From Bacillus sp. OV322 (GTDB lineage: Bacteria > Bacillota > Bacilli > Bacillales > DSM-1321): a stretch of 64,000 bases of DNA. The stretch spans positions 62,001 through 126,000 of the forward strand of contig NZ_FOMA01000004.1 in the NCBI RefSeq assembly GCF_900112495.1, written 5' to 3'. The position numbers and the translations under genes were made by a program. The notes below the pieces were generated by a model. That model made no database searches. It was given only the letters and a program-made list of their open reading frames with translations, and was not told the DNA's origin. Below, in pieces: positions 1 to 8,556 of this stretch (within the stretch, counting starts at the first letter, position 1; every line of letters starts with the position of its first letter).

Positions 1-23
1 TCTTTCATATAAAATAATGGCAT
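1..23 (-). CDS. 5' end of a gene running off the left edge
   Basis: On the minus strand an ATG at 23-21 follows a purine-rich AAGGATGAAGG ribosome binding site and opens a frame beginning MPLFYMK that leaves the window. It lies directly downstream of the c-di-GMP riboswitch at 40-122, so it is probably the controlled gene. Only seven codons are visible, so no function can be given. Confidence 0.35.
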
Positions 24-39
24 AATGTCCTTCATCCTT

Positions 40-122
40 TTTGTGGCAGCCCAGCCATCTTAGCATTTGCTTTAGATCTGTGGCTTTGCGTCCTAACCTT
101 TCGGAAAGTTTGCTTTTCTCTA
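40..122 (-). ncRNA. c-di-GMP-I (GEMM) riboswitch
   Basis: The minus strand reads AAAGCAAAC, then a hairpin CTTTCC-GAAA-GGTTAG with a GNRA tetraloop, then the signature GGACGCAAAGCCA, a second stem, and the closing GGCTGGGCTGCC. This is the order of the class I cyclic di-GMP aptamer: P2 with tetraloop, GACGCAAAGC core, then the P3 return strand ending in GCTGCC. The regulated gene lies at the left edge. The call is by motif reading; no covariance search was run. Confidence 0.85.
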
Positions 123-293
123 GAATTAATAGCTTAATAAACTGTCCTATAACTATATAAAGAATAATTAGTTCTCTATAAAGAATATCATAAATTTACT
201 ATCATTCATTAGACATGTCAATATCTATATAAAAAAAACTAAAGCAATCCGCTGCCTCTTCACCAGAATTTCTCCCTCTTAACATACAACTTA

Positions 294-324
294 AAAAGCC
301 CGCTAACTATTCATTAGCGGGCCA
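294..324 (-). terminator. Rho-independent terminator after the amidohydrolase gene
   Basis: On the minus strand GCCCGCTAATGAATAGTTAGCGGGC forms a 10-bp GC-rich stem-loop followed by TTTTT, 13 bases after the amidohydrolase stop. Related hairpins occur at 6494, 15187 and 25985. Confidence 0.85.
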
Positions 325-336
325 GTCTTTTAATAT

Positions 337-1605
337 TTAAACCTGTGCTACTAGCTGCTCACTTCTCACGCGCAGGTCTTTTTCAACCACACCGTCTTTT
401 GCCACCAGTACAATATTTTTGGAGTCTTCAAGGGATGTGATATTTTCCACGGGGTTTGTTTTAGTAATAACAAAATCGGCTGCTTTCCCTTTTTCCAGTG
501 TTCCTACCCGGTCTCCCCAGCCCATGCATTCGGCTGCCACTTTGGTTGTAGCAACAATGGCTTCCATTGGAGTCATTCCGATGCTGCACATAAGTCCCAG
601 CTCGCGCAGGTTGGTGCCATGAGGCATGACTCCTGCATCTGTACCCATTGCAATTTTCACTCCAGCTTTATATGCTTTGGCAACACTCTCGCGGTGAATA
701 TCGACGACTTCCCGCGCTTTTGCCACGGCATACTCCGGCATGTTTTCTGTATTTTTGCTCGCTTCAAGAACAGAAACAGGAGCAAGCAGTGTCGGCACAA
801 GGTAGGTGCCTTTTTTAAGCATCAATTCAATTGCTTCATCATCGAGGAAAATTCCATGTTCAATGGAATGAATGCCAGCACGGACGGCATTTTTCACTCC
901 TTCCGCTCCCTGGGCGTGGGCCATGACCTTGACGCCCCGGCGGAAGGCAGCTTCCTGAACGATAATGGAGAGCTCTTCTTCAGAAAACTGAGTGAATTCC
1001 GGATGATCTGTCGGGCTCATAACTCCCCCTGTCGCATGGACCTTAATAATATCAGCGCCTGCCCTAAGCATCTCCCTTACTCTTTTGCGGACTTCTTCTG
1101 GACCGTCGCATAAACCGGACGGCATTCCCGGGTAGGTCTTGCTTGTAACATCTATGCCTGAGCGCATCCAGGAATCCCCGTGGCCCCCAGTAATCGTTAA
1201 TGGATTGATGCTGACCTGCATCCGCGGTCCTTTAATCAATCCCTGTTCAACCGCCTGTTTCACACCGACATCAGTAAAACCTGCATCCCGGACGGTGGTG
1301 ATCCCCACATTTAATGTGCGCTTCAAATGTTCAATAGCCTGGTAGAACTTAAGTGAAAAAGGAGTGACAAGTGTCTCGCGCATATCCTTCACTTCAAACA
1401 TCATATGGACATGTGTATCGATGAGACCCGGAAGAATGTATCCACCCTCGGCATCAATCACCTCGGCATCATTTGGAGCAGTGATCGAATCCAATGTGCC
1501 AACCTCTTCAATTCTATTATCCTTAATTAATACCGCTGCATGACGGACAGGTTCATTTCCTATTCCATCTATAAGAGTTCCGTTTTTGATCAATATATAA
1601 GCCAT
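337..1605 (-). CDS. Metal-dependent amidohydrolase (imidazolonepropionase / Xaa-Pro dipeptidase-like)
   Basis: This 422-residue cytosolic enzyme belongs to the amidohydrolase superfamily. The binuclear metal ligands are visible in order: DTHVH at 63-67, the bridging lysine in IIKVHATGG (K188), AHAQG (H230), EHG (H250) and GTDAG (D323). The N-terminal segment forms the small beta-sandwich that flanks the barrel. Relatives hydrolyse N-acyl or prolyl dipeptides and cyclic amides; the exact substrate cannot be read here. It is the last gene of a minus-strand operon with a carrier and two M20 peptidases, 18 bp after the carrier, which suggests uptake and hydrolysis of an acylated or dipeptide-like nutrient. 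Confidence 0.85.
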   Translation of the reverse strand: MAYILIKNGTLIDGIGNEPVRHAAVLIKDNRIEEVGTLDSITAPNDAEVIDAEGGYILPGLIDTHVHMMFEVKDMRETLVTPFSLKFYQAIEHLKRTLNVGITTVRDAGFTDVGVKQAVEQGLIKGPRMQVSINPLTITGGHGDSWMRSGIDVTSKTYPGMPSGLCDGPEEVRKRVREMLRAGADIIKVHATGGVMSPTDHPEFTQFSEEELSIIVQEAAFRRGVKVMAHAQGAEGVKNAVRAGIHSIEHGIFLDDEAIELMLKKGTYLVPTLLAPVSVLEASKNTENMPEYAVAKAREVVDIHRESVAKAYKAGVKIAMGTDAGVMPHGTNLRELGLMCSIGMTPMEAIVATTKVAAECMGWGDRVGTLEKGKAADFVITKTNPVENITSLEDSKNIVLVAKDGVVEKDLRVRSEQLVAQV

Positions 1606-1623
1606 ATTTTTCCCCTCCTGAAT

Positions 1624-2814
1624 TTATAAGGTTTTTACAAGAATGCTGGCAATGATGACTGAGCCAATCGTAACCGAGGTAAATCCTCCAATAAGCATCG
1701 GCGGCAATATTTCTCCGAGAATCTGTTCTTCTTCTTCTTTCGTTCTTCCAACACTTCGGCTCACTTCCTGTGATATCAGGAAGTCACCAGGGAATCCATA
1801 CATGGCAGTCAGTACAACGGCAACTCCTTTATAAGGATCCCATTTGAAAATTTTCGAACCGATTATACCGCCGATCACCAGTCCTGCTGCACCGACAATA
1901 ATTATCAAAGCAACAGCTGGCAGGACACTGACAATGCTTTTGATCGTAACGCTTGATAATGAACTAAGGACGATGAAAACCAGTCCCACCATTGCAATGC
2001 TGAATCCATTGGCTTTTTCCAGCACCTTTTCCGGATAAAAGCCAAAGTAAGAACCTGCAATCCCAATGGCTAAACCCCATAAGCTGTAGCTGATACCGGT
2101 TACTCCCTGAAGTGCCACTGCAAGGGCGCTTCCAATGAAAATCAAAAACAAGAGGATAAAGCTGCTTTGCTGAAACTTTTCCGGAATCAGGTTCCTTTTT
2201 TTCTTTTCAACGATTGGCTGCTCGAACTCTATGACTTCCGCTGTTGCAACACCTGAGGCAATGAAGGTTCCGGCATCGATGGTACGGCGAAGGTTTGTGG
2301 CATGCCTCCTAAGTAAGAAAGAAGTCAGCGGCATCCCGACAACACTGTGAAGGGTCAGTACAATGATCGGAATCAATACCAATGCAGCCAGTCCCGCTTT
2401 TTTAAGGGCTTCCGCTGTTAAGATGTAGGCAATGAGTCCTCCAGTCATTGGCCCTGCACCTGCTACAGCCGTTTTATAATCGAAGAAAATCGGAACAATG
2501 AGAAGCATCAGGATAACCGAACAGGCTAGTCCTATTAATGTAATCAATACCGCTTTATATTGGCCCTTTAATACCTTCATAGGAATCAGCGTTCCCATGT
2601 GGACTAATAGTGCCGGCTGCAGGACCGTCCCGACCACTGCAAAGGTCGATGCTTCAATGATATTGCTTGGAACAATTCCTGTTTTAAAAAGAATGAATGT
2701 ACCGAACATCATAACGAGCAATGTCGGAACCTTTGCCCTCGATACAATCGAAACTATTTCACCAACTGTAATAATAGCCAGTACAATCAACGTGGCGTAT
2801 ACCGGATTCATCAT
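1624..2814 (-). CDS. Multi-pass membrane protein, probable substrate carrier of the hydrolase operon
   Basis: The protein has about 396 residues and roughly ten hydrophobic segments, with a glycine-rich GAGPMTGG stretch near residue 120 of the sort seen in re-entrant loops of secondary carriers. I start it at ATG 2814 because GAAGGGA sits eight bases upstream; an in-frame start at 2856 lacks a good site. It lies between the M20 peptidase gene (59 bp upstream) and the amidohydrolase gene (18 bp downstream), so importing the substrate of these enzymes is the likely role. I do not recognise a named family, and the transport direction and substrate are inferred from context only. Confidence 0.65.
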   Translation of the reverse strand: MMNPVYATLIVLAIITVGEIVSIVSRAKVPTLLVMMFGTFILFKTGIVPSNIIEASTFAVVGTVLQPALLVHMGTLIPMKVLKGQYKAVLITLIGLACSVILMLLIVPIFFDYKTAVAGAGPMTGGLIAYILTAEALKKAGLAALVLIPIIVLTLHSVVGMPLTSFLLRRHATNLRRTIDAGTFIASGVATAEVIEFEQPIVEKKKRNLIPEKFQQSSFILLFLIFIGSALAVALQGVTGISYSLWGLAIGIAGSYFGFYPEKVLEKANGFSIAMVGLVFIVLSSLSSVTIKSIVSVLPAVALIIIVGAAGLVIGGIIGSKIFKWDPYKGVAVVLTAMYGFPGDFLISQEVSRSVGRTKEEEEQILGEILPPMLIGGFTSVTIGSVIIASILVKTL

Positions 2815-2873
2815 GTCATTCCCTTCTTTCTCACAGTGAATTTTTTTGTGCTGCAAAGATGAATCCTAACCTG

Positions 2874-4061
2874 CTATTCTTTGTTTAATCGAAGCGGTGC
2901 TTCCACCAGAATTTTCATTCCATGCTCAAGCGCAGCTTCGTCAACGGAAAAACGCGGATGATGGTGAGGATGGATAATCCCCTTTTCTTCATTTCCTGCT
3001 GCTACTAAAAGGAAGCAGCCAGGCACCTCTTCTGAAAAAGCAGAGAAATCTTCACTTCCCATCATGAAACATGAAGGCAGGCGGAGAATGAATTCCTCAC
3101 CAAGCGCTGATTCGATAACGTTCTCCATTTTCGCAGTCAGCTTTTCTTCATTCACAACGCTGCTGTATCCAAATTCATAATCAAATTCATAGGAAGCTCC
3201 GTGTGCATCTGTGATTCCTTTTACGATTCGTTCCATTAATTCCGGTACTTTTTTACGAATGTCAGGATCAAAGCTTCTGACTGTACCATTTAAAGTAACA
3301 CTTTGCGGGATAATATTTTGGGCGGTACCTCCGTGAATCTGTGTGACGGAAAGCACAACCTTCTCTCTTGTCGCAATGTTGCGGGACACAATGGATTGAA
3401 GGTTTGTCACCACTTGAGCACTGATGACGACAGGATCGATTGCTGTATTAGGCTGTGAGGAATGCCCGCCTTTGCCGTTGATGGCGATGTTAAAAACATC
3501 ACAGTTAGCAGAAAGCGTTCCGTACCCAATGCCAATTTTCCCAGTAGGAATGGGTGAGGATAAATGAAGCCCGATTACATAATCCGCTCCTTCAAGCACC
3601 CCTGCTTTCACCATTTCAGCTGCTCCGCCGGGTGGTATCTCCTCTGCATGCTGAAAAATGAACCGAACTTCACCAATGATCTGATCCTTCAGCTGAGTAA
3701 GAACCTTCGCGGCCCCAAGCAGCATCGCCGTATGTCCATCATGGCCGCAGGCATGCATCACACCAGGGTTTTCGGAAACAAATTCGAAATCATTTTCCTC
3801 CATGATCGCCAAAGCATCCATATCGGCGCGCATCGCCAGCACCCGTCCAGGCTGATTTCCCTTTAACACAGCCATCACACATGTTTTTGTTGGCCTGGTA
3901 ATCTCTAAACCTCCAAAGCTTTCAAGCATTTCATAAACAAATTGAGAGGTCTTTTCCTCCTGAAAAGATAATTCAGGATGCTGATGCAGATATCTTCTCC
4001 ACCCGATTACCGTATCTTTTACTTCTTCAATTAATTGTTCCGTTACTAAGATTGTACTCAT
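2874..4061 (-). CDS. M20 family metallopeptidase / amidohydrolase (N-acyl amino acid hydrolase type), copy 2
   Basis: A 395-residue M20D-type enzyme that cleaves N-acyl amino acids, hippurate-like amides or small peptides. The metal site is visible: RADMDAL near residue 78, MHACGHDGHT near 103 and QHAEE with its catalytic glutamates near 138; the later IHPHHHPRFSVDE segment carries the C-terminal metal ligand. The lid domain occupies about residues 185-300. Its ATG overlaps the stop of the upstream M20 gene by 4 bp, so the two are translationally coupled. The paralogues share the same motifs but differ through the lid domain, suggesting duplication followed by divergence in substrate. Confidence 0.9.
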   Translation of the reverse strand: MSTILVTEQLIEEVKDTVIGWRRYLHQHPELSFQEEKTSQFVYEMLESFGGLEITRPTKTCVMAVLKGNQPGRVLAMRADMDALAIMEENDFEFVSENPGVMHACGHDGHTAMLLGAAKVLTQLKDQIIGEVRFIFQHAEEIPPGGAAEMVKAGVLEGADYVIGLHLSSPIPTGKIGIGYGTLSANCDVFNIAINGKGGHSSQPNTAIDPVVISAQVVTNLQSIVSRNIATREKVVLSVTQIHGGTAQNIIPQSVTLNGTVRSFDPDIRKKVPELMERIVKGITDAHGASYEFDYEFGYSSVVNEEKLTAKMENVIESALGEEFILRLPSCFMMGSEDFSAFSEEVPGCFLLVAAGNEEKGIIHPHHHPRFSVDEAALEHGMKILVEAPLRLNKE

Positions 4062-5263
4062 CCCGCTGACACCTCCTGTTTTTCCGCCTCAGCTTTCAGG
4101 ATTTTTTTAGATAGATTCACAAATATCCGTACACCATCTTCCAATGCATCTTCATCGATATCAAAGCGCGGATGGTGATGCGGATAGGTAATGCCTTTCT
4201 TCGCATTTCCTGCACCAACAGGGATAAAGCAGCCGGGTGCTTTTTGCAGGTACGCGGAAAAATCTTCGCCTCCCATAGCTCCTTCACCATGTTCAACATA
4301 GTCACGGCCAAATTCCTCCAAGATGAACTCCTCCACAACCTTCGTGAGTTCTCTGTCATTGACCACTGAACTGTATCCATAGTGATACTGAAAATCATAA
4401 GAACCGCCGTGAGCATCCGTTACACCCTTTGCAATTTGTTCAATCGATGTAACCGCCAGCTCCCGAACCTCGGGCAAAAACGACCTGACCGATCCGCCAA
4501 TATGTACAGTTTCAGGAATGACATTTTTAGCAATGCCCGCCTGAAGTGTTGTTGTCGAAACAACAAGCTTCTCTGCTGGATCGAGATTTCTTGAGACAAT
4601 CTGCTGAAGGCTTGTGATAAATTGTGCGGCCATCAGCACAGGATCAACGGAATTTTCCGGCTGTGAAGAATGCCCGCCTTTTCCCTTAATCGTTACATCA
4701 AAGGTATCCGAGTTAGCGGTTACCGGACCGTAAACAATGCCCACCTTGCCTTTTGGGATCGTCGACATGAGATGGATTCCTACGATATAATCCACATCAT
4801 CTAGAACCCCTGCATCCACTAACTCCTGTGCACCGCCTGGAGGCAGCTCTTCCGCATGCTGAAAGATAAAACGGATTTCCCCTTCGATATCCTCTTTCTG
4901 CCGGCTTAATAGTTTGGCAGCGCCAAGCAGCATGGCCGTATGTCCATCATGTCCGCAGGCATGCATCACTCCGGGGTTTTGGGACACATAATCCACTTGA
5001 TTTTCCTCTTGGATTGGAAGAGCATCCATATCTGCACGCAAGCCCAATACCTTCCCTGGCTTGCTTCCTGACAGTGCAGCAACTACACTTGTCTTGGTTG
5101 GGCGAGACACTCTTAGCCCGCCGAAGGAGTTCAGCTGCTCATACACGAATTGAGCCGTTTTTTCTTCTTTAAACGACAGCTCCGGATGCTGATGCAGATA
5201 TCTTCTCCATTCCTTCACTTTATCGATAATCTCTGTGAATTCATCCAAACCCGTGTTTTGCAT
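4058..5263 (-). CDS. M20 family metallopeptidase / amidohydrolase, copy 1 (first gene of operon)
   Basis: A 401-residue M20D-type enzyme and clear paralogue of the next gene. It carries RADMDALP near residue 79, MHACGHDGHT near 104, FQHAEELPPGG near 138 and the terminal YPHHHPRFDIDE segment. Both copies begin with the shared WRRYLHQHPELSF substrate-side segment. It is the first gene of the four-gene minus-strand operon and is divergent from the LysR-type regulator that begins 254 bp away, the classic arrangement for a regulator and its target. Cytosolic; substrate unknown. Confidence 0.9.
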   Translation of the reverse strand: MQNTGLDEFTEIIDKVKEWRRYLHQHPELSFKEEKTAQFVYEQLNSFGGLRVSRPTKTSVVAALSGSKPGKVLGLRADMDALPIQEENQVDYVSQNPGVMHACGHDGHTAMLLGAAKLLSRQKEDIEGEIRFIFQHAEELPPGGAQELVDAGVLDDVDYIVGIHLMSTIPKGKVGIVYGPVTANSDTFDVTIKGKGGHSSQPENSVDPVLMAAQFITSLQQIVSRNLDPAEKLVVSTTTLQAGIAKNVIPETVHIGGSVRSFLPEVRELAVTSIEQIAKGVTDAHGGSYDFQYHYGYSSVVNDRELTKVVEEFILEEFGRDYVEHGEGAMGGEDFSAYLQKAPGCFIPVGAGNAKKGITYPHHHPRFDIDEDALEDGVRIFVNLSKKILKAEAEKQEVSAG

Positions 5264-5517
5264 ATCATCACCCTTATTTTCTGAATTTTTTAATTATTCA
5301 TAGATAAATCTTAGCACGGTCTGTCTGCCAGCAAGTAATAAAAAATTTTTATACCCTATCAAGGCTTGAAAAGCTGGCGGTTTTTCTATGATTTATTTAC
5401 TAGTTTTTATTGTGAATATAGAAAAATCGTTGTAATATATACAATAATAAGAAAATTCAGCTAACAAAAGAGCGCATATACATACAAAAAAATGCATAAG
5501 ACAGGATGTGTGCGGTA
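5264..5517. promoter_or_regulatory. Divergent control region between M20 operon and LysR regulator
   Basis: An AT-rich 254-bp intergenic region holds both divergent promoters and, by family rule, the LysR-type operator. I could not single out a convincing T-N11-A dyad by eye, so no operator is placed. Confidence 0.5.
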
Positions 5518-6462
5518 ATGGATATAGACGGATTAGAATCTTTTTTAACGGTTGCTAATAAGAAAAGCATATCCAAAGCGGCGGCTTCCCTGCATATTAC
5601 GCAGCCGACACTTAGTACGAGAATTCGAAAGCTTGAGGAAAGCCTTGGGTTTACATTGCTGGAGAGAAGCTGGGAAGGTGTTACTTTATCGAAACAAGGA
5701 GATTACTTTTTACCCTATGCGATTCAGCTTCTGCGGGAATTAAGCAATGCCTCTGCGGTTTTTACGAACTTCAGCGATCTTATTGGTTATGACGCACATT
5801 TAAAAGAAACATCAAATCTCCCTCAGCAAAGGATACGAATTGGGATGAACATCTGGCTGGCCCCTGTTTTCACAGATAGTATTATTGCGGATTTAAGCAA
5901 TCACTTCCCGCAATTGGATTATCAATTCTTCACAAAGCCCACTGATACCTTAAAGGATATGCTTGAATATAACGGGATTCACCTCGCCATCTTTTATCAA
6001 AATGAAAGAAAAACAGGCCACTATAGCCGGCCGCTCTTTGAAGATGAAATGGTCCTGATATGCCCCGACGAAGATTGGGCCCTGATGGAAAAGGACATCC
6101 ACCATTTAGGACGGGTAGACAAACCCTTTCTCCTGCTTGATAACCCAGTGCTTGCAAACAACAAAAAATTAATCAATTCCATAAGAAGCAAGCTGGACAT
6201 AAAAAAGTGCCAGATCGTTGATAACATCAATGTGATGTGTTCACTGATTTCCTCCAAAAAAGGCTACACAATTTTGCCCAAAACAGCGTTGTTCCAAATC
6301 GCCAATCTATCTTCTCTTCCATTAAAAATCGTTCCGCTAGAAAGAAAGGTTCCAAATATAGCAATTCACATTGAATATAATGAAAGCTCTCCATATGCAG
6401 AACCTATCCGGTTAATCGAGAATAAATTAACTGCTTATTTTGAAAGAGTTTCTGCAAGCTAA
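5518..6462 (+). CDS. LysR-family transcriptional regulator
   Basis: The N-terminal winged helix-turn-helix is typical: LESFLTVANKKSISKAA, then ITQPTLSTRIRKLEESLG and LLER. The rest (about residues 90-314) is the periplasmic-binding-protein-like effector domain. I choose ATG 5518 over ATG 5506 because GGATG lies about ten bases upstream and the family starts close to the helix. It is the only plus-strand gene in this part and is divergent from the M20 operon, so it probably activates that operon in response to its substrate. Confidence 0.88.
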   Translation: MDIDGLESFLTVANKKSISKAAASLHITQPTLSTRIRKLEESLGFTLLERSWEGVTLSKQGDYFLPYAIQLLRELSNASAVFTNFSDLIGYDAHLKETSNLPQQRIRIGMNIWLAPVFTDSIIADLSNHFPQLDYQFFTKPTDTLKDMLEYNGIHLAIFYQNERKTGHYSRPLFEDEMVLICPDEDWALMEKDIHHLGRVDKPFLLLDNPVLANNKKLINSIRSKLDIKKCQIVDNINVMCSLISSKKGYTILPKTALFQIANLSSLPLKIVPLERKVPNIAIHIEYNESSPYAEPIRLIENKLTAYFERVSAS

Positions 6463-6493
6463 AAAGATTCATTCTCTGTGGCCCTGCACATGA

Positions 6494-6524
6494 AAAAGCC
6501 CGCTAACCAGAAGATTAGCGGGCA
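6494..6524 (-). terminator. Rho-independent terminator after MFS pump
   Basis: On the minus strand GCCCGCTAATCTTCTGGTTAGCGGGC is followed by TTTTT. It lies about 135 bp downstream of the MFS stop and also stands between that gene and the convergent LysR gene. Confidence 0.8.
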
Positions 6525-6658
6525 CATATTAATTATGTTTAAAGCTTTCATTGCCTTCTTACGACAATCCATCCTTTGGAAAGTCCGACCATTTTAATGG
6601 GTTCAACATTAATATTAAGTTCCTGAGCAATTTAGCCAATAAGAAATGCTGCTTATTT

Positions 6659-7864
6659 TTAAGCAGAAGTTTCCTTAGTAACTTTAACCACTGGTCGAAT
6701 GGGCAGCATAATTCCAATGAAAGCAATAGCTGCACTTACAAGAAACATTTTATCAAATCCAAATACTGCAATACCTGCAACACTACTAAAAATTAAGATG
6801 TCACAGAAAGAGTCAACGATTGAAAGTAAAGAAATCGTTGTAGCCCTTACGTGTGAAGGAATAACTTCATTTGCCAATTGTGAATATACAGGATATCTTA
6901 CAGTTCTCACAAATCGAAGTAATACCATTACACCAAGTAGAATCCATAAAGTTTCTCTGAAATATGCGGCAAGTAAAAGTCCCATTACACCAATCAATCC
7001 GCTACCATATAAAACGGTTACTCGTGAAATTTTGGACGTGATCCAGCCAATTGATCTTGAGACAAAGAAGCTTAATAATGCTAGTCCCGATAACACAAAG
7101 CCAATTAAATAGACTGGTAGACCAGCATCACTAAGTAATTTGTCACTAAACTTATCGAAGATGGCTGCTGTTGGGATAAACACCAGAGTAATATTTAAAA
7201 ACATCCATAATACCTGTGGCGCTTTTTTTATCGCAAGAATGCCTTCTTTAACTTGATTAAATGGATTTTCACGATAATTTCCGTGGTTTGATGGATTTTT
7301 TATAAAAGTTAGTATGACAAGTTGGACCGATTGAAAAACTATACCTAGCATAATAAGCAAATTAAATTGCTTGTTCGTTAAGTCTTTAGCAATTATTGCT
7401 CCAAGAATCAGTACGACTACCATAATAATAAATTGCGCCGATTGGATGAGACCCATGGCTCTATCCATCATGTTTTCTTCATTAGACTCTTTTAATGATT
7501 CGTATAGTAATGCTTCATCCGCACCACTAAAAAAGGTAACGGCAAAACCACTTACAAGACTACTAGCAAAGAACACCCACGGTTCATAAGCCCATATAAG
7601 CATACTATGACTAACAATACTCAATATGGCACCTATCATAAACGATTGTTTTGCCCCATACCGATCTGCAAACATTCCAGTTGGGACTTCCCCAATTAAA
7701 ACACCTATACTCCAAAAGAGCATGACCCAAAGTATTGACGCTTCATCGAGTCCTCTTGCAAAATAAAACAAAGCAAGTACAGGTTGGATGAACTGAACAC
7801 TTCCAAATAAACTAGACCAAAATAAAACACGAATATTATGTGAAGCTAACGTACCTTTTTTCAT
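6659..7864 (-). CDS. MFS drug:H+ antiporter-type efflux pump
   Basis: A 401-residue, 12-helix major facilitator protein. The cytoplasmic loop 2-3 motif is recognisable as GEVPTGMFADRYGAK, and helix 4-5 contains the SGADEALLYES segment typical of a Bacillus MFS subgroup near macrolide and multidrug exporters. The start has a strong AGCAGGAGG ribosome binding site. That site is complementary to an upstream leader segment (see 7876-7982), so translation is probably controlled by a leader peptide, as for inducible antibiotic-resistance genes. The substrate cannot be read from sequence. Confidence 0.85.
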   Translation of the reverse strand: MKKGTLASHNIRVLFWSSLFGSVQFIQPVLALFYFARGLDEASILWVMLFWSIGVLIGEVPTGMFADRYGAKQSFMIGAILSIVSHSMLIWAYEPWVFFASSLVSGFAVTFFSGADEALLYESLKESNEENMMDRAMGLIQSAQFIIMVVVLILGAIIAKDLTNKQFNLLIMLGIVFQSVQLVILTFIKNPSNHGNYRENPFNQVKEGILAIKKAPQVLWMFLNITLVFIPTAAIFDKFSDKLLSDAGLPVYLIGFVLSGLALLSFFVSRSIGWITSKISRVTVLYGSGLIGVMGLLLAAYFRETLWILLGVMVLLRFVRTVRYPVYSQLANEVIPSHVRATTISLLSIVDSFCDILIFSSVAGIAVFGFDKMFLVSAAIAFIGIMLPIRPVVKVTKETSA

Positions 7865-7875
7865 GAATTTTTATC

Positions 7876-7982
7876 CTCCTGCTATAATAAATGAATTGTT
7901 TGCTAAATTAAAGACAAGCAGGAGTGAATGATTTTGAATAAGCCTTTAAAAACTTACTATTCTATTGTTCACCCCTACTTGT
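7876..7982 (-). promoter_or_regulatory. Candidate translational attenuator of the MFS pump
   Basis: On the minus strand segment 1 (ACAAGTAGGGGTGAA, 7982-7968, inside the leader ORF) pairs over 15 bp, two of them G-U, with segment 2 (TTCACTCCTGCTTGT, 7928-7914). The middle of segment 2 (CTCCTGCT) is also perfectly complementary over 8 bp to AGCAGGAG (7883-7876), the pump's ribosome binding site. The two pairings are mutually exclusive: segment 1 with 2 leaves the site free, and segment 2 with 3 hides it. Confidence 0.65.
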
Positions 7983-8014
7983 TGGTTTAAAAAGAATATT
8001 AAGTTTTTTTGCAT
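7946..8014 (-). CDS. 22-residue leader peptide upstream of MFS pump
   Basis: The ORF starts MQKNLIFFLNQQ and ends NNRIVSF, preceded by a near-perfect AAGAGGAGGAAATTAAT ribosome binding site. A TATAAT box at 8051-8046 gives a promoter about 25 bp upstream; its -35 is weak. The second half of the ORF encodes pairing segment 1 of the attenuator. Such short, well-initiated ORFs ahead of resistance genes (erm, cat, msr types) sense ribosome stalling by antibiotics. The peptide itself probably has no other function. Confidence 0.65.
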   Translation of the reverse strand: MQKNLIFFLNQQVGVNNRIVSF

Positions 8015-8291
8015 ATTAATTTCCTCCTCTTAAGTATTTAGTATCATTATACAAGAAAGGGGATTGAAATAAAGGTTAAGTGGTATTGTTTACCAAATTT
8101 AAGCGTTAGATCCAAAAAGTTGGCTGTATCCCAAGTACATGCTTAAAAGCCCATTACCTGATAAGTGATAAGCTTGTTATTTAGACTAATTCATCTTATT
8201 CATTTCGCTGTGATTTCATCCCTCTTACAATCGAATCAACAGACACCTGACGGGCGGCAGATTTCTGTGCAATATCTATCATTTTTTTCAT

Positions 8292-8319
8292 GAAAAAACC
8301 AGACACCTAGGGCATCCGG
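8292..8319 (-). terminator. Terminator after tiny riboswitch-controlled gene
   Basis: On the minus strand CCGGATGCC-CTA-GGTGTCTGG pairs over 9 bp (some G-U) and is followed by TTTTTT, 15 bases past the end of the DUF3789-like frame. Confidence 0.7.
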
Positions 8320-8333
8320 TTATCTATTCCTTA

Positions 8334-8433
8334 TCACTGATACATATCGCCTCTTTTAGCTGCAAACATTAAACTCATTATGAACAGCATAAAAAAAAGA
8401 TCCGGCAAATACCCCAATCACAAAGTTAATCAT
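8334..8433 (-). pseudogene. Tiny single-helix membrane protein (DUF3789-like), frameshifted
   Basis: After a GGAGAGG site an ATG opens MINFVIGVFAGSFF. At a run of eight T the frame breaks, but the +1 frame continues MLFIMSLMFAAKRGDMYQ to a stop. Joining both gives a 32-33 residue protein with one membrane helix, matching the small phage- and Bacillus-type DUF3789 pattern (MI-F--G---G---G). The 100-bp span is one base more than a multiple of three, as expected for one extra T. It may be a true mutation, a sequencing error in the homopolymer, or slippage. It is the only gene between the c-di-GMP riboswitch and its terminator. Confidence 0.55.
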
Positions 8434-8462
8434 ACAATCCTCTCCCAAGTCCCATAATTCGC

Positions 8463-8556
8463 TGGAAGGTAGTTTCGGCAGCTGGCTGGCTTAGTGTTTA
8501 ACAATGAAGCCCCTTTAGCTTTGCGTCACCACTTTTCAATGGCTTTGCCCTTATAA
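8463..8556 (-). ncRNA. c-di-GMP-I (GEMM) riboswitch
   Basis: The minus strand reads GGGCAAAGCCATT-GAAA-AGTGG, with a perfect GNRA-capped P2, then TGACGCAAAGCT, a P3 stem GGGGCTT ... AAGCC, and AGCCAGCTGCCGAAACTACC. All core elements of the class I aptamer are present. Thirty bases later comes the tiny DUF3789-like gene and then a terminator, so the whole transcription unit is riboswitch plus mini-gene. Confidence 0.9.

Noticed and set aside
619-1113. Plus-strand 164-residue open frame
   Set aside because: It lies wholly inside the amidohydrolase gene on the other strand, with Cys/His/Phe-rich composition typical of antisense shadows.
8235-8310. AGACACCT repeated twice, considered as a Bacillus interspersed repeat
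   Set aside because: Only the 8-mer is shared; the second copy belongs to the terminator stem at 8292-8319.
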